In this document: positions 49,670 through 58,928 of the stretch, one piece after another
Layout: every line of letters starts with the position of its first letter
Numbering within the stretch: position 1 is the stretch's first letter
Assembly (NCBI GenBank): GCA_963757565.1
Contig: CAVWSB010000011.1
Location: 124,001-188,000 of the forward strand
Direction of reading: 5' to 3'
DNA: 64,000 bases
Origin: PALSA-894 sp963757565
Lineage (GTDB): Bacteria; Pseudomonadota; Alphaproteobacteria; Rhizobiales; Xanthobacteraceae
Made by a program: the position numbers and the translations under genes
Notes under the pieces: model-generated
What the model saw: only the letters and a program-made list of their open reading frames with translations
Told to the model about the DNA's origin: nothing
Databases searched by the model: none

Positions 49670-50879
49670 TCAAAGTCCCAATATCGCCTTCGCGATGATG
49701 TTCTTCTGGATCTCGTTCGAGCCGCCATAGATCGAGATCTTGCGCCAGTTGAAGTATTGCGGCGCGAGCGGAGCCGCGTAGTCCGGGCCGATCGGCGGCT
49801 CGTTCCAGCGGTCCTCGTCGCTGTGGCGGAATTGATCCGGCAGCGCGTAGGGCCCGATCGCCTCCATCAGCAATTCCGAAATGCCCTGCTGGATCTCCGA
49901 GCCCTTGATCTTGAGGATCGACGACGCCGGGTCCGGCTTGTTGCTGCGCCCGCGGTTGCGCTCGTCTGCGACGACGCGAAGCTGCGTCATTTCCAGCGCC
50001 TTCAGCTCGACCTCGAGCGCGGCGATCTTCATCGCGAAGCGCTCGTCCTGGATCAGCGGCTTGTCGCCGACGCGCTCCATGCTGGCGATTTCTTTCAGGC
50101 GGCGCATCTGCGCCTTCGAGGCGCCGACGCGCGCGATGCCGCTTCGCTCGTTGCCGAGCAGGAACTTGGCGCAGTCCCAGCCCTTGTTCTCCTCGTAGAT
50201 GCGGTTCTCGACCGGCACCTTCACGTCGTCGAAGAACACCTCGTTGACTTCGTGGCTGCCGTCGATGGTCTGGATCGGCCGAACCGTGATGCCGGGCGTC
50301 TTCATGTCGACAGAGAATGAAGGTGATGCCTTCCTGCTTCTTCGCGTTCGTGTCGGTGCGCGCGAGGCAGAAGATCCAGTCGGCGTATTGCGCCGATGTG
50401 GTCCAGGTCTTCTGCCCGTTGATGATGTAGTGGTCGCCCTCGCGCTTCGCGCTGGTCTTGAGCGAGGCGAGATCGGAGCCTGCGCCCGGCTCGGAGAAGC
50501 CCTGGCACCACCAGTCGTCGAGATTGCGATGCGCGGCAGATAGCTTCTGCTTCTGGTCCTCGCGGCCGAACGCGATGATCACCGGGCCGACCATCGAGAC
50601 GCCGAAGGGCAGGGGCTCCGGCGCCGGGGCCTGCTGCATCTCCTCCTTGAAGATGTAGAGCTGCACCGGGCTCCAGCCCGTGCCGCCGTATTCCTTGGGC
50701 CAGTGCGGCACCGCCCAGCCCTTCTTGTTGAGGATGCGCTGCCAGGTGACGATGTCCTCCTTGACGTAGCGGATGCCCTCGGCGGCCTTCTTGCGGATGT
50801 GATCCGGCAGGTTCGCCTTGAAGAACGTGCGCACTTCCTCGCGGAACGCGTTTTCTTCCGGCGTGAAGCGAAGGTCCAT
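49670..50879 (-). CDS. pimC: Pimeloyl-CoA dehydrogenase large-subunit-like acyl-CoA dehydrogenase (PimC), frameshifted
   Basis: About 402 residues. MDLRFTPEENAFREEVRTFF, WAVPHWPKEYGGTGWSPVQL, WCQGFSEPGAGSDLASLKTS, INGQKTWTTSAQYADWIFCL, IDGSHEVNEVFFDDVKVPVE and the ending FNWRKISIYGGSNEIQKNII followed by AKAILGL, with Gly-Gly-Ser in place of the usual Glu segment. One insertion near 50310 breaks it; near 50540 an insertion and a deletion cancel, garbling about seven residues. Expected partner of PimD. Confidence 0.84.
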
Positions 50880-50898
50880 GGTCAGTCCTCCCGTCTTC

Positions 50899-50983
50899 GT
50901 CATGGCCGGGCTTGACCCGGCCATCCACGTCTTTGTTTCGAGCAAAGCAAGTCGTGGATGCCCGGCACAAGGCCGGGCATGAC
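50899..50983. repeat. 85-bp palindromic intergenic element
   Basis: GTCATGGCCGGGCTTGACCC and GCACAAGGCCGGGCATGAC are the outer arms, with inner ATCCACG and CGTGGAT. Located between the thiolase and PimC-like genes; related to the arms at 41738 and 1298. Confidence 0.65.
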
Positions 50984-50991
50984 GGAGTAAG

Positions 50992-52173
50992 CTAGTGAAT
51001 CTCGAACAGTCCCGCCGCGCCCATGCCGCCACCGATGCACATGGTGACGACCGCGTGCTTCGCGCCGCGGCGCTTGCCTTCGATCAGGATGTGCCCGGTC
51101 ATGCGCGCGCCGCTCATGCCGAACGGATGGCCGATCGAGATCGAGCCGCCGTCCACGTTGAGTCTGTCCATCGGAATGCCGAGCCGGTCGCGGCAATAGA
51201 GCACCTGTGCAGGCGAACGCCTCGTTCAGCTCCCACAGGTCGATGTCGTCCATCGACATGCCGGCGCGCTGCAGCAGCTTCGGCACTGCGAACACCGGGC
51301 CGATGCCCATCTCGTCCGGCTCGCAGCCCGCGACCGCGAAGCCGCGGAACGTGCCGAGCGGCGTCAGCCCTTTCTTCTCGGCCATCTTGGCGCTCATCAC
51401 CACGCAGGCGGATGCGCCGTCGGAGAGCTGGCTGGCATTGCCGGCGGTGATGTAGCCGCCCTCGCGCACCGGCTTGAGCGCCGAGAGGCCCTCGATATTG
51501 GTGTCGGGGCGGTTGCCCTCGTCGCTTTTCAGCAGTGCGTCCTCGATCGATTCGGCCTTGGTGTTCTTGTCGACCACCTTCTTCTTCGAGGGCAGCGGCA
51601 CGATCTCGTCCTTGAAGCGCCCGGCCTGCTGGCCCGATGCGGTGCGGCGCTGGCTTTCCAGCGAATACTCGTCCTGCGCCTCGCGCGAGACGCCGTAGCG
51701 CGCCGCCACGATGTCGGCGGTCTCGATCATCGGCATCCACACTTCCGGCTTGTGCGCGAGCAGCCAGTCCTCGGTGACCGGGCCGGCGCGTCCGCCTTCC
51801 TGCGTCAACGAGATGCTTTCAAGCCCGCCCGCCACGATGCAGTCGGCCTCGCCCGCGATGATGCGCTGCGCCGCCATCGCGATGGTCTGCAGGCCGGACG
51901 AGCAGAAGCGGTTCACCGTCACGCCGCGACACCGTCACCGGCATTCCGGCGCGGATCGCCGCGAGCCGCGCGACGTTCGACGCCGGTGGCCTTCTCGGGC
52001 GTCGCGCAGCCGAGCACCACGTCCTCGACCTCGGCCGGATCGATGCCGGCGCGCTCGACCGCGTGCTTCACCACATGGCCGCCAAGCGTCGCGCCATGCG
52101 TCATGTTGAACGCGCCGCGGAACGCCTTGCCGATCGGCGTGCGGGCGGTGGATACGATGACGGCCTCGGTCAT
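50992..52173 (-). CDS. pimB: Acetyl-CoA acyltransferase (thiolase), frameshifted
   Basis: Thiolase I/II fold of about 392 residues, final step of beta-oxidation. AVIVSTARTPIGKAFRGAFN at the N-terminus, nucleophile Cys in VTVNRFCSSGLQTIAMAAQR, NVDGGSISIGHPFGMSGARM (His) and VTMCIGGGMGAAGLFEIH (second Cys). Shifts near 51985, 51925 and 51210. It lies between the multifunctional FadB-like gene and PimC, as PimB does in pim operons; the symbol rests on that context. Confidence 0.88.
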
Positions 52174-52197
52174 AAGTCGCTCCCTGTCTATCTCTCT

Positions 52198-52268
52198 CCG
52201 CTCATGCCCGCGAAGGCGGGGATCCAGTTCTGTTCGGCCCTGGATTCCCGCTTCGCGGGGGTGAGCGG
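52198..52268. repeat. 71-bp palindromic intergenic element
   Basis: Ends CCGCTC and GAGCGG; arms ATGCCCGCGAAGGCGGGGAT and ATTCCCGCTTCGCGGG with CCAG...CTGG inside. Between thiolase and the FadB-like gene, within one operon. Confidence 0.65.
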
Positions 52269-52284
52269 AATCCGATTTCTAATT

Positions 52285-54378
52285 CTACGCAGCCTTCTGA
52301 CTTGCCGTAGTCGCGAAGCTGCCGCCCTCGTCGGCGAGTTTATTCAGCAACGCGGCCGGCTCATGGCGCTTGTCGCCGCTTTCCTTCGCAAGCTGCCGCA
52401 GCCGGTCGCGGATCTTCTGCAGGCCCACGGTGTCGGCCCAGTGCATCGGACCGCCGCGCCAGGCCGGGAAGCCGTAGCCATAGAGCCAGACCACGTCGAT
52501 GTCGCCCGAGCGCGTCGCGATGCCCTCTTCGAGGATGCGCGCGCCTTCGTTCACCATCGGATAGACCAGCCGCTCGATGATCTCTTCCTTCGAGACGTTG
52601 CGCCGCTTCACGCCCATGCGCACCGAGGCATCGACGATCAGCTTTTCCACTTCCGGATCGGGGCGCGGCGAGCGGCCTTCGTAGAGATAGAAGCCCTTGC
52701 CGGTCTTCTGGCCGAAGCGGCCTTGCTCGGCGAGGGTGTCGGCGATCTCGTTGCGCACGCCGCGTTCCTTGCGCGAACGCCAGCCGACATCGATGCCGGC
52801 CAGATCGCTCATCGCGAACGGACCCATCGGGAAACCAAACTCGGTGAGTGCGCCGTCGACGTCCTGCGGCAGCGCGCCTTCCAGCAGCAGCTTTTCGGCT
52901 TCGATCCCGCGCGCCGAGAGCATGCGGTTGCCGACGAAGCCATGGCAAACGCCGACCACCACCGGCACCTTGTTGATCCTGCGCCCGACCGCCATCGCGG
53001 TCGCGAGCACATCCGGCGCGGTGTCCTTGCCGCGCACGATTTCCAGCAGCTTCATCACGTTGGCGGGCGAGAAGAAGTGCATGCCGAGCACGTCCGGCAC
53101 GCGATGCGTCACCTGCGCGATCTCGTTCACGTCGAGATAGGAGGTGTTGCTCGCCAGCACGGCGCCGGGCTTGGCGATCTTCTCGATCTTGCCGAACAGC
53201 TCCTTCTTCACCGGCATGTTCTCGAACACCGCCTCGATCACGATGTCGGCGTCCTTCAGCGCGTTGAGGTCGGTAGTCGGCGTGAACAGCGCGAGGCGCT
53301 TCTGCCATGTTCTCCGGCTGTCAGCGAGCCGCGCTGCACCGAGGTCTGGTAGTTCTTCTCGATCGTCGCCATGCCGCGCTTCAGCGCCGCCTCGTCGTTC
53401 TCGATGATCGTCACCGGAATGCCGACATTGGCGAAGTTCATCGCGATGCCGCCGCCCATCGTGCCGGCGCCGATCACGGCGGCCGACTTGATCTCGCGCG
53501 GCGCCACGTCCTTGCCGATGCCCGGGACCTTGGCGGCTTCGCGCTCGGCAAAGAAGATATGCCGCTGCGCCTTCGACTGGTCGCCGACCACCAGCTTCAT
53601 GAACAAGTCGCGCTCTTTCTTCTGCGCCTCGTCGATCGGCGTATCGAGCGTCATCTTGATGGCTTCGATCGCGGCGGCAGGCGCGTGCAGGCCGCGCGTC
53701 TTTCTTGACGTGCTGCGCGACAATCTCGTCGAACTTCGCCGGATTGGCGCGGATCTCCTTGAGCTTGTCCTCGCGGTCCTTCACCCGCACCAGCGGGCGC
53801 TTTTCGGCCAGCACCTTGCGGGCGAAGGCCACAGCGCCCGCGACCAGATCGCCTTCGATGATTTCGTCCACCAGGCCCGCCGCCAGCGCGTCCTTCGCGG
53901 GGATCGGATCGCCCGACAGGATCATCGGCACGGCCTTTTCGAGCCCAACCAGCCGGGGCAGGCGCTGCGTGCCGCCCGCGCCGGGAATGATGCCCAGCTT
54001 GATCTCGGGCAGGCCGAGCCGCGTACCCGGCGCCGCGACCCGGAAATGGCACCCCATGGTGAGTTCGAGTCCGCCCCCAAGCGGCGTGCCGTGCACCGCC
54101 GCGATGGTCGGCTTCTTGATTTCGTCGATCAGCGCAATCACCTCGATCAGGCTCGGCGGCTGCGAGGGCTTGCCGAATTCCGTGATGTCGGCGCCCGCGA
54201 CAAATGTGCGCCCCGCGCCGGTGACGACGATCGCCTCCACGCTCGCGTCGTCGCGCGCCTGCGCGAAGCATTCGGCGAGGCCGGCGCGCACGCCATGGCG
54301 CAGCGCGTTCACGGGCGGATTGTCGACGGTGATGATGGCGACGTTGCCGTCGCGGCGCATGCTGACTGGATTGCTCAC
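52285..54378 (-). CDS. pimF: Multifunctional enoyl-CoA hydratase/3-hydroxyacyl-CoA dehydrogenase (FadB/PimF-like), frameshifted
   Basis: About 697 residues. The N-terminal crotonase domain has VTGAGRTFVAGADITEFGKP and IAAVHGTPLGGGLELTMGCH (oxyanion hole), LGIIPGAGGTQRLPRLVGLE. The NAD domain has SAAVIGAGTMGGGIAMNFAN, ADIVIEAVFENMPVKKELF and ASNTSYLDVNEIAQVTHRVP. The C-terminal catalytic His block is VLGMHFFSPANVMKLLEIVR, then two HAD C-terminal domains. GTG 54378 with AAGGA upstream is preferred; ATG 54360 is in frame. Insertions near 53705, 53332 and 53308 sum to a restored frame. First gene of the pim-like operon, divergent from an IclR regulator. Confidence 0.9.
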   Translation of the reverse strand: MSNPVSMRRDGNVAIITVDNPPVNALRHGVRAGLAECFAQARDDASVEAIVVTGAGRTFVAGADITEFGKPSQPPSLIEVIALIDEIKKPTIAAVHGTPLGGGLELTMGCHFRVAAPGTRLGLPEIKLGIIPGAGGTQRLPRLVGLEKAVPMILSGDPIPAKDALAAGLVDEIIEGDLVAGAVAFARKVLAEKRPLVRVKDREDKLKEIRANPAKFDEIVAQHVKKDARPARACRRDRSHQDDARYADRRGAEERARLVHEAGGRRPVEGAAAYLLCRARSRQGPGHRQGRGAARDQVGRRDRRRHDGRRHRDELRQCRHSGDDHRERRGGAEARHGDDREELPDLGAARLADSRRTWQKRLALFTPTTDLNALKDADIVIEAVFENMPVKKELFGKIEKIAKPGAVLASNTSYLDVNEIAQVTHRVPDVLGMHFFSPANVMKLLEIVRGKDTAPDVLATAMAVGRRINKVPVVVGVCHGFVGNRMLSARGIEAEKLLLEGALPQDVDGALTEFGFPMGPFAMSDLAGIDVGWRSRKERGVRNEIADTLAEQGRFGQKTGKGFYLYEGRSPRPDPEVEKLIVDASVRMGVKRRNVSKEEIIERLVYPMVNEGARILEEGIATRSGDIDVVWLYGYGFPAWRGGPMHWADTVGLQKIRDRLRQLAKESGDKRHEPAALLNKLADEGGSFATTASQKAA

Positions 54379-54448
54379 AACACAGGTCCTTGGGTTTTCT
54401 TTTCTTATAGCAAGCTTGTGCGCAGCCTGCGCAAACGCGTCGCAACAA

Positions 54449-54465
54449 ATTCCGCGACGCGGAAT
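54449..54465. promoter_or_regulatory. Perfect 17-bp palindrome in the IclR divergent promoter
   Basis: ATTCCGCGACGCGGAAT, an 8-bp perfect dyad around one base, between the FadB-like gene (minus) and the IclR gene (plus). Size and position suit an IclR-family operator controlling both directions. Confidence 0.55.
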
Positions 54466-54497
54466 GACGTTCTGCACGTTGACCGTGACGCTAGGGT

Positions 54498-55400
54498 GTG
54501 GTGGTCTTGCTTGTCAAATGCGCGCGACAAGATGCGCAAGACTCGTTCAGGGGCGTGGGAGCGGCACAGTTGATCCTCGACGTCGGTCACGAGTCCTGGG
54601 ACGTCGCGCCTTCCCGCGGCGCGCGCCCGGCTGTGCCGGGCGACCGCAAATTCATCACGGCGCTGGCGCGGGGGCTGGAAGTGCTGCGCGTCTTCACCCC
54701 GACCGAGGCGCTGCTCGGCAATGGCGAAATCGCCGAGCGCACCGGCTTGCCGAAGCCGACGGTATCGCGGCTCACCTACACGCTGACCAAGCTCGGTTAT
54801 CTCGCGCATGTCGAGCGGCTCGCGAAGTACCAGCTCGCGCCCGCGGCGCTCGCGCTCGGCTACACGGCGCTCGCGAACATCCGCATCCGTCAGCTTGCCC
54901 GCACCCACATGCAGGAACTGGCGGACTATTCGGAGGCGGTCGTCGCACTCGGCACGCGCGACCGGCTCGACCTCATCTATCTGGAGCTCGCACGCAGCAA
55001 GCACGGCTCCATGCTGCGCCTGACGCAGGGTTCGCGCCTGCCGATCGCCAACACCGCGATGGGCCGCGCCCTGATCGCCGGAATGCCGGAGAGCGAGCAG
55101 AGCTGGCTGCTCGGCTACATCAAGCGGCAGGAAGGCAAGAACTGGGCGAAGGTGAAAGCAACCATCGAGCGTGCGATCCGGGATTTCGAGACGCGCGGCT
55201 TCACGCTGTCGCTCGGCGACTGGGAGCGCGACATCAACGCGGTCGGCGTGCCGCTCACCGCGCCGGACGGCTCCGGCGTATTCGCGTTCAATTGCGGCGC
55301 ACCGGCGTTCCACTTCACGCGCGAGAAACTTGAGGGCGACATCGGGCCACGGCTCGTCAACATGGTCCGTAATGTAGAGGTAGCCTTGAGCGGCAGATAA
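54498..55400 (+). CDS. IclR-family transcriptional regulator
   Basis: Up to 300 residues; the true start is uncertain because the recognisable part begins at DRKFITALARGLEVLRVF near residue 50 and in-frame GTG 54555 or TTG 54570 are possible. The winged helix is NGEIAERTGLPKPTVSRLTY followed by TLTKLGYL; the effector domain has TRDRLDLIYLELARSKHGSM, LPIANTAMGRALIAGMPES and FAFNCGAPAFHF. The C-terminal half is intact. It stands divergent from the pim-like operon and heads the LIV transporter genes, so it probably controls uptake and degradation of one substrate, such as a dicarboxylate or aromatic-derived acid. Confidence 0.87.
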   Translation: MVVLLVKCARQDAQDSFRGVGAAQLILDVGHESWDVAPSRGARPAVPGDRKFITALARGLEVLRVFTPTEALLGNGEIAERTGLPKPTVSRLTYTLTKLGYLAHVERLAKYQLAPAALALGYTALANIRIRQLARTHMQELADYSEAVVALGTRDRLDLIYLELARSKHGSMLRLTQGSRLPIANTAMGRALIAGMPESEQSWLLGYIKRQEGKNWAKVKATIERAIRDFETRGFTLSLGDWERDINAVGVPLTAPDGSGVFAFNCGAPAFHFTREKLEGDIGPRLVNMVRNVEVALSGR

Positions 55401-55469
55401 GCCGCCGGGGCGAGGGGAGAGCGTCATGGATTGCAGCATCGCCGGTTCGCCGGGCGGCTGCGCCTGAGC

Positions 55470-56282
55470 ATGTCGGCTCAGGCCGTCGAGATGGATCGGC
55501 CGCGCGCCGCGTTGGCGGACGCGCTGATCGAAGTGCGCGATATCTGCGTGCGCTTCGGCGGCATCGTGGCGCTCGACCGGGTGTCGTTCACCATCGGCGA
55601 CCAGCAACTGCTCGGCCTGATCGGCCCGAACGGCGCCGGCAAGACCACGCTGTTCAACTGCTTCTCGCGACTCTACACGCCGGTCTCCGGCGACATCGTG
55701 TTCGAAGGCCGCTCGATCCTCGACCGCGCGCCGCACCGCATCGCCGAGATCGGCATCGGCCGCACGTTCCAGAATCTCGCGCTGTTCCGCACCATGTCGG
55801 TGCTCGACAATGTCCGCGTCGGAAGCCATCCGCTCGGCCGCACGGACTTCTTCTCCAATGCGCTGAAGCTGCCCTGGACGAAGCGCGAGGAGCACGCGCT
55901 CGCCGACATCGCATGGGAGCTGATCGAGTTTCTCGACCTGACCGACGTGGCGCACCGCCGCGTCGCCGACCTGCCGTTCGGCATCCAGAAGCGCGTCGAG
56001 CTTGCGCGTGCGCTTGCGGCGCGGCCGAAGCTCCTGCTGCTCGACGAACCGGCCGGCGGCCTCAATCACACCGAGATCAACGGGCTCGGCCAGTTGATCA
56101 AGCGCATCCGCGATGAGCGCCGCATCACGATCCTGCTGGTCGAGCATCACATGAGCATGGTCATGTCGATCTGCGACAAGGTGGTGGCGCTCGACTTCGG
56201 GCGGAAGATCGCCGACGGCACGCCCGTCCACGTGCAGAACGACCCCGAGGTGATCCGCGCCTATCTGGGGACGACCAAATGA
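55470..56282 (+). CDS. livG: LIV-type ABC transporter ATPase (LivG)
   Basis: About 270 residues. ADALIEVRDICVRFGGIVAL, Walker A GPNGAGKTTLFNCFSRLY, IGRTFQNLALFRTMSVLDNV, signature LPFGIQKRVELARALA and Walker B LLLLDEPAGGLNHTE. I chose ATG 55470. An upstream ATG at 55426 has a good GGGGAGA ribosome site but reads only 13 codons (MDCSIAGSPGGCA) before a stop, either a leader peptide or evidence of an indel. Stop overlaps livF (ATGA). Confidence 0.88.
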   Translation: MSAQAVEMDRPRAALADALIEVRDICVRFGGIVALDRVSFTIGDQQLLGLIGPNGAGKTTLFNCFSRLYTPVSGDIVFEGRSILDRAPHRIAEIGIGRTFQNLALFRTMSVLDNVRVGSHPLGRTDFFSNALKLPWTKREEHALADIAWELIEFLDLTDVAHRRVADLPFGIQKRVELARALAARPKLLLLDEPAGGLNHTEINGLGQLIKRIRDERRITILLVEHHMSMVMSICDKVVALDFGRKIADGTPVHVQNDPEVIRAYLGTTK

Positions 56283-56992
56283 GTCGTCTGCTCGAAGCGA
56301 GCGACCTCTGCGCCTATTACGGGCCGACGCAGGTGCTGTTCGCGCTAGGGCTCGGCGTTGACGATGGCGGCATCACGACGCTGCTCGGCGCGAACGGCGC
56401 AGGAAAGACCACCACGCTGCGCTCGCTCTCCGGCATGTGCCGTACGAGCGGAGAGATCCGCTTCCAGGGCAAGCCGATCGGCGGGCGTGCGACCGAAGAC
56501 ATCGTGCGTCTCGGCATTGCGCATGTGCCGCAGGGGCGCGGCACCTTCTCGCGCCAGACGGTCGAGGAAAATCTCCAGATCGGTGCAATGACGCGGCATG
56601 GCCGCGCCGAGATCGCGGCCGACATCGAGCGCGTCTACGGCTACTTCCCGCGCCTGAAGGAACGCCACGGCCAGCAGGCGGGCACGCTTTCGGGCGGCGA
56701 GCAGCAGATGCTGGCGGTCGGGCGCGCCATGATGCTGCGCCCGCGCCTGATGCTGCTCGATGAGCCCTCGTTCGGGCTCGCGCCGCTGATCGTGGAGGAA
56801 TTGTTCGGCATCCTGCGCACGCTGAACCGCAACGAGAAAGTGAGCATGCTGCTGGTCGAGCAGAACGCCGCGCTCGCGCTCGATCTTGCCGACCACGCCT
56901 ACCTGATCGAGACCGGCCGCCTTGTGATGGAGGGGCCGGCGAAGCAGCTGCGCGACGACGAGAACATCCGCCGCGCGTATCTGGGATACTGA
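56279..56992 (+). CDS. livF: LIV-type ABC transporter ATPase (LivF)
   Basis: 237 residues, intact. SRLLEASDLCAYYGPTQVLF, Walker A LGANGAGKTTTLRSLSGM, IAHVPQGRGTFSRQTVEENL, signature LSGGEQQMLAVGRAMM, Walker B LMLLDEPSFGLAP. ATGA overlap with livG and a two-base gap to livH. Confidence 0.93.
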   Translation: MSRLLEASDLCAYYGPTQVLFALGLGVDDGGITTLLGANGAGKTTTLRSLSGMCRTSGEIRFQGKPIGGRATEDIVRLGIAHVPQGRGTFSRQTVEENLQIGAMTRHGRAEIAADIERVYGYFPRLKERHGQQAGTLSGGEQQMLAVGRAMMLRPRLMLLDEPSFGLAPLIVEELFGILRTLNRNEKVSMLLVEQNAALALDLADHAYLIETGRLVMEGPAKQLRDDENIRRAYLGY

Positions 56993-56994
56993 GC

Positions 56995-57873
56995 ATGGAA
57001 TTGTTTCTGCATCAGGTGCTGGCGGGGCTCGCGACGGGCGGCATCTATGCGTGCATCGCGCTCGCGGTGGTGATGATCTACCAGGCGATCGATCATCTGA
57101 ATTTCGCGCAAGGCGAGATGGCGATGTTCTCGACCTTCATCGCCTGGCAGCTGATCCAATGGGGTGTGCCGTACTGGCTCGCCTTCGGCGCCACCATCGT
57201 GATCTCGTTCGCGGCCGGCGTGCTGATCGAGCGCGTGGTGCTCAAGCCGATCCATGATGCGCCGATCCTCAGCCACGTCGTGGCCTTCATCGCGCTGCTC
57301 GCGATCCTCAATTCGGCGGCCGGCTTCATCTGGGACTACACCATCAAGAGCTTTCCCAGCCCGTTCGGCTCCGGGGCGCTGTTCGGCTCCGGCCTGATGA
57401 GCAATCACGACGCCGGCATGATCTTCGTGACGCTGCTGCTGCTGGTGCTGCTCTATCTCTTCTTCCGTCATACGCGGATCGGGTTGGCGATGCGCGCCGC
57501 CGCGGCGAACCCCGAGAGCGCGCGCCTTGCCGGCATCCGCGTCGGCTGGATGACGGCGCTCGGCTGGGGCATGGCGGCCGCCATCGGCTCGGTCGCCGGC
57601 ATGCTGATCGCGCCGGTGGTGTTTCTCGAACCCAACATGATGCTCTCGATCCTGCTTTACGGTTTTGCCGGCGCGGTGGTCGGCGGGCTGACCAGCCCGG
57701 GCGGCGCGGTGTTCGGCGGCTTTGCGGTCGGCGTGATCGAGAACCTCGCCGGGACCTACATTCCGGTGGTCGGACGTGAGATGAAGCTGTCGATCGCGCT
57801 CTGCATCATCGTGGCGGTGCTGTGCGTGAAGCCGAGCGGCCTGTTCGGCCGCCGCGTCGTGACGAGGGTGTGA
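56995..57873 (+). CDS. livH: LIV-type ABC transporter permease (LivH)
   Basis: 292 residues, intact polytopic permease. HQVLAGLATGGIYACIALAV, IYQAIDHLNFAQGEMAMFST, GVLIERVVLKPIHDAPILSH, LLLLVLLYLFFRHTRIGLAM and VGGLTSPGGAVFGGFAVGVI. The stop overlaps the LivM start as TGATG. Confidence 0.93.
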   Translation: MELFLHQVLAGLATGGIYACIALAVVMIYQAIDHLNFAQGEMAMFSTFIAWQLIQWGVPYWLAFGATIVISFAAGVLIERVVLKPIHDAPILSHVVAFIALLAILNSAAGFIWDYTIKSFPSPFGSGALFGSGLMSNHDAGMIFVTLLLLVLLYLFFRHTRIGLAMRAAAANPESARLAGIRVGWMTALGWGMAAAIGSVAGMLIAPVVFLEPNMMLSILLYGFAGAVVGGLTSPGGAVFGGFAVGVIENLAGTYIPVVGREMKLSIALCIIVAVLCVKPSGLFGRRVVTRV

Positions 57874-58881
57874 TGCTGCTGCGCACCGAAACACGCGAGG
57901 CGCCCGCGCAAACGATCGCCGGGATCGGTCTGCCCGTATGGCGGCTGATCCTGCTGGCCGCAGGGCCTCGTCATCGCGGCGGTGCTGCCGTTCGTGCTGA
58001 AGAACTTCTTCATCTTCCAGATCACGCTCGCGATCATCTACGCCATCGCGATCCTCGGCCTCAATCTGCTGACCGGCTTCAACGGCCAGTTCTCGCTCGG
58101 CCATTCGGCGTTCTACGCCATCGGCGCCTATACGGCGGCGATCATGATGGACGGCTTCGACATCAATTACGTCTGGACGCTGCCCGCCGCCGCCATCGTG
58201 TGCTTCGTGTTCGGCTTCCTGTTCGGGCTGCCCGCGCTGCGCCTCGAAGGCATTTATCTCGCGCTCGCCACTTACGCGCTCGCCATCGCAATTCCGCAGG
58301 TGCTCAAATCATCCCTGGTCGAAAAGTGGACCGGCGGCGTGCAGGGCATCACCATCATCAAGCCGGACGCGCCGTTCGGCCTGCCGCTCAATTCCGATCA
58401 ATGGCTCTACCTGTTCACGATCCTGGTCGCGATCGTGATGTATGTCTGCGCGTTCAACCTGGTGCGCAGCCGCACCGGGCGCGCGCTGGTCGCGATCCGC
58501 GATCATCCGGTTGCAGCGAGTGCGATGGGCATCAACGTCTCGCTCTACAAATCGCTGACCTTCGGGGTGAGCGCGCTCTATACCGGCGTCGCCGGCGCGC
58601 TTGGCGCGATCGCGATCTCGTTCGTCGCGCCGGACAGCTTTACCTTCGTGCTCGCGGTCGCGCTGTTCGTCGGCCTCGTGGTCGGCGGTGTCGCGTCGAT
58701 CCCCGGCACGATCGCCGGCGGCTTTTTCGTGCTATTCGTGCCGAATATTGCCGAGACGTTTTCCAAGGGCTTGGCCGGCGCGGTGTACGGCGTAATCCTG
58801 CTGCTGGTCATCTATTTCATGCCGACCGGGGCCGCGGGCCTTGCACGTCTGGTCACGGGAAAACTTACGCAAGGCCGCTGA
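57873..58881 (+). CDS. livM: LIV-type ABC transporter permease (LivM), one frameshift
   Basis: About 335 residues. LLRTETREAPAQTIAGIGLP, then after one extra G near 57965 LVIAAVLPFVLKNFFIFQIT, AILGLNLLTGFNGQFSLGHS, GLPALRLEGIYLALATYALA and LVVGGVASIPGTIAGGFFVL. The insertion makes the N-terminal frame run on into the binding-protein gene as a spurious fusion. Confidence 0.91.
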
Positions 58882-58928
58882 CGCGTCATGCGCGGAAAAA
58901 GACGGCTGCAACACGAGCGGAGGAAGCC

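Noticed and set aside
48330..51032. A single 900-codon open frame covering PimD- and PimC-like sequences
   Set aside because: It joins parts of two acyl-CoA dehydrogenases through insertions and an intergenic repeat; protein blocks show two separate genes with their own starts at 49488 and 50879.
50050..52000. Long Arg-rich minus- and plus-strand frames opposite thiolase and dehydrogenases
   Set aside because: No domain, no ribosome site and composition typical of shifted GC-rich codons.
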